From positions 2,076,501 to 2,140,500 of the forward strand of contig NZ_CP143423.1 in NCBI RefSeq assembly GCF_014337925.2: a stretch of DNA of 64,000 bases. The letters run 5' to 3'. The position numbers and the translations under genes were made by a program. Source of the DNA: Roseobacter fucihabitans. Lineage in GTDB: Bacteria; Pseudomonadota; Alphaproteobacteria; Rhodobacterales; Rhodobacteraceae. Of the stretch, positions 18,548 through 26,636 are shown one piece after another. Every line of letters begins with the position of its first letter. The stretch's first letter is position 1. The notes below the pieces were generated by a model that saw only the letters and a program-made list of their open reading frames with translations, ran no database searches and was not told where the DNA came from.

Positions 18548-18843
18548 TACGGATAACGGCTCGCAATTCGGCGCTGTTTTTTCTGTTCGACGCCATCCAC
18601 CACAGTCTGCGCGACATAACGTTGTTCCACGAGACGCTGAACAAACATCGGCAAAGGTTCCAAGTGAATGTGGGGGCGCCGATTGCGGCAAAAGATCTGC
18701 CCATCAAGCATGAGGAGGCAATCACGATGCTTTACCATGTCGCGCTGGCGCTGGCGGGCACCGGGCGCGAACAAGACAAAGCTGTACCGCTTCTGCCGAA
18801 ATGGCGTACAAAACCTGCAAGAGCATGACGAGCGGTAAGTGGA

Positions 18844-19557
18844 TCAAAGCGTCAGTGTGACGCGATCTCCCGCAAACCACGTGCGACCGTATTCTACAGG
18901 TTGCCCGTTCGCGCATTGATTAACACTGGAAGACCTTAGCAGTGGGTCGCCCTCTGTAACATGCAAAAGCAACGCTTGGGTTGCCGTGGCGCGGACAGCT
19001 GTTATGCGGGTAGAGGTACGCGTATAGTCGTCGATGCCCACAACACTCAAAGCTTGTGTGACGCTACTCGTGTCCTTTAATGCAGCGGTGATCCCCACAA
19101 GGCGCGGCAGTGGAAACAGGCTTTTAAATACGGCAATCGGCTGGCCATCTGCCAATGAAAGCCCGTGATAGACACAAATCGGATCGCCCGCCTCGATCTG
19201 CAACGCCTGAGCCTCGCCAATCGTCGCAGCGCGCTCGTCCAACGCGAGCATGCGCTTTTCGGGTCTGCGGCCTGCGGCGATCAGGTTTTCGTGGAACCGC
19301 ACCCGATTGCCAATCGGATAGTTGGTCGGCGTGGCCGCGACAAAGGCCCCTGCACCGCGACGGGTGCGCACCAGCCCTTCCTCAACCAATACCGAAATCC
19401 CGTGGCGCACCGTGTGGCGGTTCACGCCAAAGCGGTCTGCCAGCGCAGCCTCGGTCGGCAACTTGTCCCCCGGCGCATAACGTCCTTCAGCCAAGTCACT
19501 GCGCAATGCATTGGCGATGGCCTTCCAGATCGGGGTTTTGTCGGAACTGTCACGCAA
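18844..19557 (-). CDS. phnF: GntR-family phosphonate metabolism regulator PhnF
   Basis: A 237-residue HutC-subfamily regulator. The winged helix (about residues 8-75) has LPTEAALADRFGVNRHTVRHGISVLVEEGLV, and the UTRA effector domain fills the rest, ending VEYGRTWFAGDRVTLTL. The frame has a stop just upstream, so the start must be the TTG at 19557, preceded by GAAGAG; no early in-frame ATG exists. It is divergent from phnG and probably controls the C-P lyase operon in response to a phosphonate or pathway ligand. The start lies within a candidate Pho box, so PhoB binding could also affect phnF. Confidence 0.9.
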   Translation of the reverse strand: MRDSSDKTPIWKAIANALRSDLAEGRYAPGDKLPTEAALADRFGVNRHTVRHGISVLVEEGLVRTRRGAGAFVAATPTNYPIGNRVRFHENLIAAGRRPEKRMLALDERAATIGEAQALQIEAGDPICVYHGLSLADGQPIAVFKSLFPLPRLVGITAALKDTSSVTQALSVVGIDDYTRTSTRITAVRATATQALLLHVTEGDPLLRSSSVNQCANGQPVEYGRTWFAGDRVTLTL

Positions 19558-19564
19558 ATTTCAC
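19547..19564 (+). promoter_or_regulatory. candidate Pho box in the phnF-phnG divergent region
   Basis: CTGTCAC (19547-19553) and ATTTCAC (19558-19564) are 11 bp apart with a GCAA spacer, and CTGTCAT (19574-19580) follows. It lies 75-90 bp before phnG and overlaps the phnF start codon, so PhoB bound here could activate phnGHIJKLN and hinder phnF. Confidence 0.5.
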
Positions 19565-19603
19565 AAAACTCTTCTGTCATGAGGACATCAATATGATAAG
19601 ATA

Positions 19604-19619
19604 TGTATAGTTGTATAGG
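19604..19619 (+). promoter_or_regulatory. possible PhnF operator (8-bp direct repeat)
   Basis: TGTATAGT is followed directly by TGTATAGG, 20 bp before the phnG start. The GTATA core resembles sites bound by HutC-type GntR regulators, and the location suits repression of phnG. The assignment to PhnF is inference. Confidence 0.35.
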
Positions 19620-19638
19620 AAAGAGACAAGTTGTCGAG

Positions 19639-20094
19639 ATGAAAGACACTGTGAGCGAAAATAATCCCCGCAAGGCGTGGATGGGTCTGCTGGCTAAAGC
19701 GCCCGAAGGCCGCGTGGCCGCACTGCTGGATGCTGAAATATCGCGCCCTGCTTTTACGTGGCTGCGTGCACCAGAGATTGGCAGCACGATGGTCCGCGCA
19801 CGCGCTGGTGCCACCGGCGCACCCTTCAATCTGGGTGAGATGACTATAACCCGCTGCGCTTTGACGTTGGAAACCGGCGAAGTCGGGCATAGCTATATTC
19901 AAGGGCGTCGCAAAGCAGATGCCGAGGTCGCCGCTCTCGTCGATGCGCTTATGCAGACCGCAATGGCAAGCAGGCTGCGCGAGACGGTCCTTGAGCCTCT
20001 GGAAGCAGGGATGGCCACCATGAAAGCCGCCCGCGCGGCCAAGGCAGCCGCGACAAAGGTTGATTTCTTTACCATGACCCGAGGAGAAGACTGA
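19639..20094 (+). CDS. phnG: C-P lyase core subunit PhnG
   Basis: A 151-residue subunit of the PhnGHIJ core complex. Typical PhnG features are the N-terminal ARKAWMGLLAKA-like helix, the RPPETG-type loop seen here as LRAPEIGSTMVRARAGATGAPFNLGEMT, and TRCAL followed by VGHSYIQGR. The ATG at 19639 is used; upstream in-frame codons lie in the promoter. With PhnI and PhnL it links a phosphonate to the ribose of a nucleoside triphosphate. Its stop overlaps the phnH ATG. Confidence 0.93.
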   Translation: MKDTVSENNPRKAWMGLLAKAPEGRVAALLDAEISRPAFTWLRAPEIGSTMVRARAGATGAPFNLGEMTITRCALTLETGEVGHSYIQGRRKADAEVAALVDALMQTAMASRLRETVLEPLEAGMATMKAARAAKAAATKVDFFTMTRGED

Positions 20095-20693
20095 TGCAGG
20101 CAAACACCCTGTCCGGCGGCTTTGCCAATCCAGCCACCCAGTCAGCCCACGCCTTTCGCAGTGTGATGGAGGCCATGGCGCGCCCGGGCACCATTCAGGA
20201 TATCGAAGGGGCAGCACCCCCTGCCCCGCTGTCGCCCGCGATGGGCGCCGTTCTGCTGACACTCTGCGATACGGAAACACCGGTTTATCTGGCTGGCGAT
20301 ATGGATTGCGAAGCGGCGCGGGCGTGGCTGGCCTTTCACACAGGTGCCCCTTTTGTTGGCCCCGCACATTGTATGTTTGCGGTTGGCAAGTGGGACGCGC
20401 TCGCGCCGCTCGCGCTCTACCCGATCGGCACGTCCGAGTACCCGGACCGCTCGGCCACGCTCATCGTCGAATGTTCCGAACTTGCGGCAGGCGCAAGTTT
20501 GACGGGTCCCGGCATCAAGGATCAGGCAACGCTTTCCTTGCCAGAAGTGGAAGCGTTTCAAGCAAACCGGACGCTGTTCCCGCTGGGGCTGGATTTCATT
20601 TTCACTTGTGGCGAACGCCTCGCCGCTTTGCCCCGCTCAACCGAAGTCTCGCGCTCAAGTAGCGAAGCGATAGCGCAAGTAGGAGCATCCTGA
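20094..20693 (+). CDS. phnH: C-P lyase core subunit PhnH
   Basis: A 199-residue PhnH. Conserved segments include the N-terminal GGFANPATQSAHAFRSVMEAMARPG, the LLTLCDTETPVYL strand and the GPGI turn, ending with a LPRSTEV motif near the C-terminus. PhnH is a structural subunit of the core complex, related to PLP enzymes but without a cofactor. The start overlaps the phnG stop by one base and the end lies 1 bp before phnI. Confidence 0.94.
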   Translation: MQANTLSGGFANPATQSAHAFRSVMEAMARPGTIQDIEGAAPPAPLSPAMGAVLLTLCDTETPVYLAGDMDCEAARAWLAFHTGAPFVGPAHCMFAVGKWDALAPLALYPIGTSEYPDRSATLIVECSELAAGASLTGPGIKDQATLSLPEVEAFQANRTLFPLGLDFIFTCGERLAALPRSTEVSRSSSEAIAQVGAS

Positions 20694-20694
20694 C

Positions 20695-21783
20695 ATGTAT
20701 GTAGCAGTCAAAGGCGGAGAGAGGGCAATCGAGCATGCCCATGCCTGGCTTGCCGAAGAACGCCGCGGTAACACGGATGTCGCGGAGCTCAGCATTGCGC
20801 AAACCCGCGAACAACTAAGTCTTGCCGTCAATCGCGTCATGGCCGAAGGGTCGCTGTATGATCCGGACCTTGCGGCACTTGCAATCAAGCAGGCGCGTGG
20901 CGATCTGATCGAAGCGATCTTCCTCATTCGCGCCTATCGCACCACTCTGCCGCGCTTTGGTGCGTCCGAGCCTGTCGATACCGGCATTATGGCCTGCGAC
21001 AGGCGGATCTCGGCCACGTTCAAGGACTTGCCCGGCGGGCAGGTTCTCGGGCCGACCTTTGACTACACGCACCGTTTGCTTGATTTTAAACTGGCCGCTG
21101 ATGGCGAGGTGCCTAAGGCTCCATCACGTGACGCCGAGACGGGCACTGTCCCGCATGTCACCGAATTCCTGAACCGCGAAGGGCTGATCGAAGAGGCTCC
21201 CCATGACGATACGCCGCCCCCCGACCTGACCCGCGAACCACTGGAAATGCCCGCCGACCGCGCCCTGCGCCTGCAAGCCCTGACCCGCGCGGACGAAGGC
21301 TTTACCCTTGGCCTCGCCTACTCCACGCAGCGCGGCTACGGGCGCAACCATGCCTTTGTGGGCGAGCTGCGGATCGGGTCAGTTCCGGTTGAGATGGAAA
21401 TCCCCGAACTGGGATTTGCCGTTGAGATCGGAGAAGTAATCCTGACCGAATGCGAAACCGTCAACCAATTCACCGGCTCGAAAACCGAGCCGCCGCAGTT
21501 CACCCGCGGCTACGGGCTGGTCTTTGGCCAGACCGAGCGCAAGGCGATCTCTATGGCCTTGGTTGATCGCGCGCTACGTTGGGAAGAATTGGGCGAGGAT
21601 AACGTTGGTGCACCCGCACAGGACGCAGAATTCGTTTTGTATCACGCCGACAACATTCAGGCGACGGGGTTTCTAGAACATATCAAACTGCCCCATTACG
21701 TCGATTTTCAGTCTGAATTGGAACTGGTGCGCAAGCTCCGTCGCGAAGCGGGTGCGCAACAGGTGCAGGAGGCAGCGGAATGA
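20695..21783 (+). CDS. phnI: C-P lyase core subunit PhnI
   Basis: A 362-residue PhnI, the nucleosidase-type subunit that with PhnG, H and L replaces the base of ATP by a methylphosphonate-like substrate. The start MYVAVKGGERAI is nearly invariant in the family. Other markers are EGSLYDPDLAALAIKQARGD, the RIS..FKDLPGGQ stretch, and FTRGYGLVFGQTERKAISMALVDRAL near the C-terminus. The stop overlaps phnJ (ATGA). Confidence 0.96.
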   Translation: MYVAVKGGERAIEHAHAWLAEERRGNTDVAELSIAQTREQLSLAVNRVMAEGSLYDPDLAALAIKQARGDLIEAIFLIRAYRTTLPRFGASEPVDTGIMACDRRISATFKDLPGGQVLGPTFDYTHRLLDFKLAADGEVPKAPSRDAETGTVPHVTEFLNREGLIEEAPHDDTPPPDLTREPLEMPADRALRLQALTRADEGFTLGLAYSTQRGYGRNHAFVGELRIGSVPVEMEIPELGFAVEIGEVILTECETVNQFTGSKTEPPQFTRGYGLVFGQTERKAISMALVDRALRWEELGEDNVGAPAQDAEFVLYHADNIQATGFLEHIKLPHYVDFQSELELVRKLRREAGAQQVQEAAE

Positions 21784-22631
21784 CCGAGTATAACTTCGCC
21801 TACTTAGATGAACAAACCAAGCGCATGATCCGCCGTGCAATCCTTAAGGGTCTCGCCATTCCCGGCTATCAGGTCCCTTTCGCCTCGCGCGAGATGCCAA
21901 TGCCCTATGGCTGGGGAACAGGCGGCGTGCAGGTTTCGGCTGCGGTGCTGACGCCCAAGGACACGTTCAAGGTGATCGACCAAGGGGCCGATGACACCAC
22001 AAACGCGGTTTCAATACGGACTTTCTTTCAACGCACAGCAGGGGTTGCGACGACCACTGCGACAAGTGATGCCACTGTGATCCAGACCCGGCACCGCATC
22101 CCCGAAGAACCGCTGCACGAGGGTCAGATCCTTGTTTATCAGGTGCCAATCCCGGAACCGCTGCGCTTTCTCGAACCCCGCGAAAGCGAGACCCGAAAGA
22201 TGCACAGCCTTGAAGAATATGGCCTGATGCATGTGAAACTTTATGAGGATATCAGCCGCCACGGTCATATCGCGACCTCTTATGCCTATCCGGTCAAGGT
22301 CGAAGGGCGCTATGTGATGGATCCCTCGCCGATCCCTAAATTCGATAATCCCAAACTGAGTGATATGGCCGCAATCCAGCTTTTTGGCGCGGGGCGCGAA
22401 CAACGAATTTACGCGCTGCCGCCCTATACCCAAGTGGTCAGCCTCGACTTTGAGGATCACCCTTTCGAGGCGTCCAAGGCCAATCACCCCTGCGGGATGT
22501 GCGGTGCGACCGACAGCTACCTGGATGAGTTGATCATTGATGACGCAGGTGGGCGGATGTTTGTCTGCTCTGACACCGATTATTGTGAAGCACGCCAGGC
22601 AACGGGCCACAAAGGAAAGGACGCAGCATGA
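21780..22631 (+). CDS. phnJ: C-P lyase radical SAM subunit PhnJ
   Basis: A 283-residue PhnJ, which cleaves the C-P bond of 5-phosphoribosyl-1-phosphonate using a [4Fe-4S] cluster and S-adenosylmethionine. The atypical cysteine set is intact: Cys238 and Cys241 (CGMC), Cys263 (FVCSD) and Cys269 (DYCEAR), matching E. coli Cys241, 244, 266 and 272 with an offset of three. The N-terminal FAYLDEQTKRMIRRAILKG and YGWGTGGVQ segments are also conserved. It overlaps phnI and phnK by 4 bp each. Confidence 0.97.
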   Translation: MTEYNFAYLDEQTKRMIRRAILKGLAIPGYQVPFASREMPMPYGWGTGGVQVSAAVLTPKDTFKVIDQGADDTTNAVSIRTFFQRTAGVATTTATSDATVIQTRHRIPEEPLHEGQILVYQVPIPEPLRFLEPRESETRKMHSLEEYGLMHVKLYEDISRHGHIATSYAYPVKVEGRYVMDPSPIPKFDNPKLSDMAAIQLFGAGREQRIYALPPYTQVVSLDFEDHPFEASKANHPCGMCGATDSYLDELIIDDAGGRMFVCSDTDYCEARQATGHKGKDAA

Positions 22632-23398
22632 CACCTTTGCTATCCGTTCAGGGCATCACCAAGCGATATGGTGCGCATATCGGTTGCGCAGATGTGTCTT
22701 TCGACCTGTATCCCGGTGAGGTTATGGGGATCGTTGGCGAAAGCGGATCAGGCAAATCCACCTTGCTCAATTGCATGGCAGGGCATCTGACCCCCGATGC
22801 GGGACAGGTTGTGTTCGACACCCGTACCGACGGCCCGCGCGACACAATTACCATGTCAGAGCCGGAGCGGCGGATGCTCGGTCGCACCGATTGGGCCTTT
22901 GTCCACCAACACGCCCGTGACGGGCTTCGCATGGGCGTCAGCGCCGGTGGCAATGTGGGCGAGCGGTTGATGGCAGTGGGAGAGCGTCACTACGGCGATA
23001 TCCGCGACAAGGCCACGGACTGGCTGGGCCGAGTCGAGATTGATGCATCACGTGTGGATGATCGACCCACAACCTTCTCGGGCGGGATGCAGCAACGCTT
23101 GCAAATAGCGCGCAACCTCGTGACGGGCCCGCGTCTTGTGTTCATGGATGAACCCACAGGCGGTCTTGATGTGTCGGTGCAAGCGCGACTGCTGGATCTG
23201 CTGCGCGGACTCGTGCGCGACATGGGGTTGTCAGCGATCATCGTCACCCATGACCTGGCTGTTGTTCGCCTGCTGGCGGACCGCCTGATGGTCATGAAAT
23301 CGGGCCGCGTGGTCGAGGCGGGCCTGACAGATCAGGTACTGGACGATCCGCAGCATGCCTATAGCCAGCTTCTTGTCAGTTCAGTTTTACAGGTATGA
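22628..23398 (+). CDS. phnK: C-P lyase ABC-type ATPase PhnK
   Basis: A 256-residue ABC protein with Walker A GESGSGKST, the Q-loop region FVHQHARDGLRMGVSAGGNVGERL (a PhnK signature), the signature FSGGMQQRLQIARNL, Walker B LVFMDEPTGGLD and the switch His in VTHDLAVV. PhnK docks on PhnJ in the core complex and is not part of a membrane transporter. It begins within the phnJ stop (ATGA) and is followed after 3 bp by phnL. Confidence 0.95.
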   Translation: MTPLLSVQGITKRYGAHIGCADVSFDLYPGEVMGIVGESGSGKSTLLNCMAGHLTPDAGQVVFDTRTDGPRDTITMSEPERRMLGRTDWAFVHQHARDGLRMGVSAGGNVGERLMAVGERHYGDIRDKATDWLGRVEIDASRVDDRPTTFSGGMQQRLQIARNLVTGPRLVFMDEPTGGLDVSVQARLLDLLRGLVRDMGLSAIIVTHDLAVVRLLADRLMVMKSGRVVEAGLTDQVLDDPQHAYSQLLVSSVLQV

Positions 23399-23401
23399 GC
23401 C

Positions 23402-24085
23402 ATGATAGACCTTAGCAACGTTTCCAAAACCTTTACCCTGCACAATCAGGGAAGTGCCGTGATAGAAGTGATCAGCAATGTGTCCTTCGCGGTTGCCCCT
23501 GGCGAATGCGTGGCGCTCACTGGGGCCTCTGGTGCGGGTAAATCCACGCTAATGCGGATGATCTATGGCAATTACCTGACGCAGGCAGGTGAAATTCGTA
23601 TTGGCGGTTTGGACATCGTGAGGTCTGAGCCGCGCGATATCATCAAATTGCGCCGTGATGTGCTGGGCTATGTTAGCCAGTTCCTGCGTGTGGTGCCGCG
23701 CGTGCCAACGCTCGATGTGGTTGCAGAGCCTCTGCGGGCTCTAGGCGTCCCGGCAATCGACGCGCAGGACCGCGCATCGGCGCTTCTGACCCAGTTAAAC
23801 ATCCCAGAACGACTGTGGTCATTGTCCCCCACAACCTTCTCGGGTGGTGAGCAACAGCGCGTGAACATTGCCCGTGGCTTTGCCCATACCTACCCTGCGA
23901 TGTTGCTTGATGAACCCACCGCGAGCCTCGACGCTGCGAACCGCGAGGTGGTGCTCTCCTTGATTGAGGACGCCAAAGCGCGCGGCGCGGCCATCATCGG
24001 TATTTTTCATGATGAAGCGGCCCGTACCCGCGTCTGTGATCGTGAAATTGATGTCGGCCACTTTACTCCCGGAATGGCTGCATGA
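23402..24085 (+). CDS. phnL: C-P lyase ABC-type ATPase PhnL
   Basis: A 227-residue ABC protein. Walker A is GASGAGKST, the signature FSGGEQQRVNIARGF, Walker B MLLDEPTASLD, and the switch His is in GIFHDEAARTRVCD. LGYVSQFLRVVPRVPTLDVVAEPL is typical of PhnL. It acts with PhnGHI in forming the ribosyl-phosphonate intermediate. It overlaps phnN by 4 bp. Confidence 0.95.
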   Translation: MIDLSNVSKTFTLHNQGSAVIEVISNVSFAVAPGECVALTGASGAGKSTLMRMIYGNYLTQAGEIRIGGLDIVRSEPRDIIKLRRDVLGYVSQFLRVVPRVPTLDVVAEPLRALGVPAIDAQDRASALLTQLNIPERLWSLSPTTFSGGEQQRVNIARGFAHTYPAMLLDEPTASLDAANREVVLSLIEDAKARGAAIIGIFHDEAARTRVCDREIDVGHFTPGMAA

Positions 24086-24642
24086 CGCTTGCCTCAAAGT
24101 CCGGGGGACGCCTCATCGCGGTTGCCGGCCCATCCGGTGTTGGCAAGGACAGCGTGATGGCGGGCCTAAACGGCGCAATACCCGATTTGCATCTGGTGCG
24201 CCGCGTCATCACACGGACGCCCGACTTGGGCGGCGAGGATTACGATGCGGTGTCAGTGTCACAATTTGAAGCCTTGGTTGAAGATGGGGCTTTTGCTGTG
24301 CATTGGCGCGCGCATGGGCTGTATTACGGCATTCCGATCACCATCAAATACCAACTTGGCAAGGGCACTGATTGCCTTGTCAATTTCTCCCGCAAGGCTC
24401 TGGCCCAAGCGGCCGAGATTTTCCCACGCTTCGTCGTTCTCAACATCACCGCGAAACCGGAAACGCTTGCGCACCGTCTGGCCGCGCGGGGACGTGAGAC
24501 GGAAGAAGAGATCAGCAAACGCCTTGCCCAGGCTGACAAGCCCTTGCCGACTGGGCTTAAGGTGATCCACCTCGCCAACGATGGTCCGCTGTCCCGGACC
24601 ATCGCCCGGGGGGCGGCACTGCTTCAGCCGGTGAGCGTGTAG
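24082..24642 (+). CDS. phnN: ribose 1,5-bisphosphate phosphokinase PhnN
   Basis: A 186-residue kinase of the guanylate-kinase-like fold that makes 5-phosphoribosyl diphosphate from ribose 1,5-bisphosphate, returning the C-P lyase sugar to metabolism. The P-loop is AGPSGVGKDS (residues 15-24), and VRRVITRTPDLGGEDYDAVS resembles the substrate-binding region of the family. The 3' end overlaps the convergent DUF1045 gene by 19 bp, with no room for a terminator between them. Confidence 0.92.
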   Translation: MTLASKSGGRLIAVAGPSGVGKDSVMAGLNGAIPDLHLVRRVITRTPDLGGEDYDAVSVSQFEALVEDGAFAVHWRAHGLYYGIPITIKYQLGKGTDCLVNFSRKALAQAAEIFPRFVVLNITAKPETLAHRLAARGRETEEEISKRLAQADKPLPTGLKVIHLANDGPLSRTIARGAALLQPVSV

Positions 24643-25295
24643 CGATGGATCACCTCGAACCGGCCATCTTCCCGCTCACCGCACAAAGCGATCTGGTCAA
24701 GGGCAAAGGGCGTGGGCAAATCGGGCAGAAACCGGCGTACATTCTCGGTCCAAGTTGGGATCGCAGCGTCGGGCAAACGCCCCGACAAGGTCAAGTGAAA
24801 CCTGAACTCTTCCATCACGTAAGGGTACCCCCACTCAATAAGCAATGCGTCCTGACGTGCACTCAGTCCTGCTGCGCGGCGACGCGCCATCTCCTGCTCC
24901 TCGACTGGTGCGCGGAAACCGTCGAGATCACGAACGCAAGTCTGCGCAACCCGCTGTACGGCCTCTGCTCCGCCCTGCGACGTCAACGCCAGAAACCGAC
25001 CCATCGTCGTCAGCTGCAAACAATCGCAGATCGCGGGGGCAAGCGATGCCGCCATCTCCGAGGTGGCCTGCTCCAGTTCTGCAATTGCGCGCGTTTGGAT
25101 CAAGCGAAACGGCGGCTTCAACGTTCCGTGAAACCCGTATTTACGCGGTGTCATCGTGATGCCACGCAAACCGCTCAAACTTGGCTGACGCGTCTCACAG
25201 CCCTGCACAACATCCCAGCCCAGCCAAGATGCTCCGAAATCGGCCAAGGGCCCATTCGGCGGCACATAGTAAATTGCAAATCGAGAGTATGACAT
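24624..25295 (-). CDS. DUF1045 phosphonate-operon protein, 2H phosphoesterase fold
   Basis: A 223-residue member of the DUF1045 family, which occurs in phosphonate operons. The paired HxT motifs of 2H phosphoesterases are visible as FHGTLKPPF (about residue 60) and FHLTLSGRL (about residue 170). Such enzymes open cyclic phosphates. No phnP is present in the window, so this protein could hydrolyse 5-phosphoribosyl 1,2-cyclic phosphate in its place; that is inference. The start (ATG at 25295 after AAAAGGGGAATTC) is preferred over longer readings. It is convergent with phnN and divergent from phnM. Confidence 0.85.
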   Translation of the reverse strand: MSYSRFAIYYVPPNGPLADFGASWLGWDVVQGCETRQPSLSGLRGITMTPRKYGFHGTLKPPFRLIQTRAIAELEQATSEMAASLAPAICDCLQLTTMGRFLALTSQGGAEAVQRVAQTCVRDLDGFRAPVEEQEMARRRAAGLSARQDALLIEWGYPYVMEEFRFHLTLSGRLPDAAIPTWTENVRRFLPDLPTPFALDQIALCGEREDGRFEVIHRYTLTG

Positions 25296-26487
25296 GAATT
25301 CCCCTTTTCCCACGTCCTCTTTGACAAAGGCTTGTGACAACGATGTGTCAAGCGACCTATGTCTCGCCAATGCGCAGCTTGTGTTGGAAGATCGGGTACT
25401 CACTGGTGCGGTGACAATCGAACAAGGCGTCATTTGTGACATTACTGAAGGGGATCATGTCCCGACCGGTGCCCTGGATTGTGCCGGTGATCTCGTTATT
25501 CCCGGTCTTGTCGAACTGCATACAGATAATGTCGAACGCCATATCGAACCGCGCCCAGAGGTGGACTGGCCACATTTGCCCGCCCTGATCGCGCACGATG
25601 CAGAGCTGGCGTCCACGGGCATCACGACGGTGTTTGACGCCATGCGGGTGGGGTCCATCCATAGCGGCAAGGGACGCTACATCGACTACGCCCGAAAGCT
25701 GGCGGATGAACTCCTGGCGGCCCGCGCGCAGGGGTATTTCAAGATCAGTCATTTCCTGCATCTGCGGGCCGAAATCTGTTCAGAGACGTTGCTTGAGGAA
25801 TTGGCGGCATTCGGAGCATCCGACAGGGTCGGCATCGTCAGCCTGATGGATCACACACCGGGCCAGCGCCAGTTCCGTGACCTGACCGCGCTGAAAACCT
25901 ATGTCGCTAAGAAGCGCGGGATGAACGACGCGGAATTTGGCGAACATGTTGAGACTCTGTTGGGTCTGCAAAAACGCCTTGGGGCAAAGCACGAGGTGGG
26001 TGCCGTGAAAGAAGCCCGCCGCCTGGGTGCAGTTCTGGCCAGCCATGATGATACCACGGCCGATCATGTCGGAACCTCTGCGGGAAACGGCGTGGGTTTT
26101 GCAGAGTTTCCCACAACCGTTGAGGCCGCAGCCGCCTGTCGGATCCACGGCATTGCCGTGATGATGGGCGCACCCAACCTGATCCGCGGCGGATCGCACT
26201 CCGGCAATGTTGCGGCAGAGGATCTCGCAAAAGCCGATCTTCTCGACATTGTCTCGTCAGACTACGTGCCTTCGGCGCTGCTTTTGTCGGCCTTCCGCCT
26301 TGCAGATATCTGGAATGACCTGCCCCGCGCCATTGCTACAGTCACCAGCAACCCCGCAAAGGCCGTGCGGTTGCATGACCGTGGTGCTTTAAAAACAGAT
26401 TTGCGCGGTGACGTTCTGCGCGTGCGCAAAATCGGCGAAACGCCTCTGCTCCGAGGAGTCTGGAGCCAAGGCAACAAAGTTGGCTAA
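25294..26487 (+). CDS. phnM: phosphonate metabolism diphosphatase PhnM
   Basis: A metallo-dependent hydrolase of the amidohydrolase superfamily, up to 397 residues, which removes pyrophosphate from the ribosyl-triphosphate phosphonate intermediate. Motifs are GLVELHTDNVERH (metal site), RPEVDWP, LMDHTPGQRQF, ASHDDTTADHV, RGGSHSGNVAA and SSDYVPSALL. The first ATG shares CATG (25293-25296) with the start of the divergent DUF1045 gene. Family members begin near residue 20 here, so the GTG at 25345 is a serious alternative start and would leave a 49-bp intergenic region. The gene ends 86 bp before an IS end. Confidence 0.93.
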   Translation: MNSPFPTSSLTKACDNDVSSDLCLANAQLVLEDRVLTGAVTIEQGVICDITEGDHVPTGALDCAGDLVIPGLVELHTDNVERHIEPRPEVDWPHLPALIAHDAELASTGITTVFDAMRVGSIHSGKGRYIDYARKLADELLAARAQGYFKISHFLHLRAEICSETLLEELAAFGASDRVGIVSLMDHTPGQRQFRDLTALKTYVAKKRGMNDAEFGEHVETLLGLQKRLGAKHEVGAVKEARRLGAVLASHDDTTADHVGTSAGNGVGFAEFPTTVEAAAACRIHGIAVMMGAPNLIRGGSHSGNVAAEDLAKADLLDIVSSDYVPSALLLSAFRLADIWNDLPRAIATVTSNPAKAVRLHDRGALKTDLRGDVLRVRKIGETPLLRGVWSQGNKVG

Positions 26488-26636
26488 GGTTTTTGGAGGT
26501 TCGGCGGCATAGGTCACAAAGATTTCATGAAACTGTAGCGTAATTGATACGCATCCCCATCATGCATCCACACTGACCTGCGCCCCTTAAACTCCTCCAA
26601 ATTTGTGTAGAGTCTGCCCACCAGCAGGACGGACAA

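Larger units (their letters stand above)
18120..18828 (+). pseudogene. second lysophospholipid acyltransferase, N-truncated and frameshifted
   Basis: Similarity begins at 18120 in mid-protein ([14 protein letters not shown]) and runs through the active-site block VLIVANHPTGIADG, then GVIFPSAR. An in-frame TAA at 18468 interrupts it; beyond this the same frame continues as RWMSSPVTIARKLGVPI. An 8-bp repeat tract then changes the frame, after which RNSALFFLFDAIHHSLRDITLFHETL and VNVGAPIAAKDLP are readable to the stop at 18826. With N-terminal truncation, a nonsense codon and a frame change it cannot be functional. It is not a copy of the acyltransferase at 15790. Confidence 0.8.
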
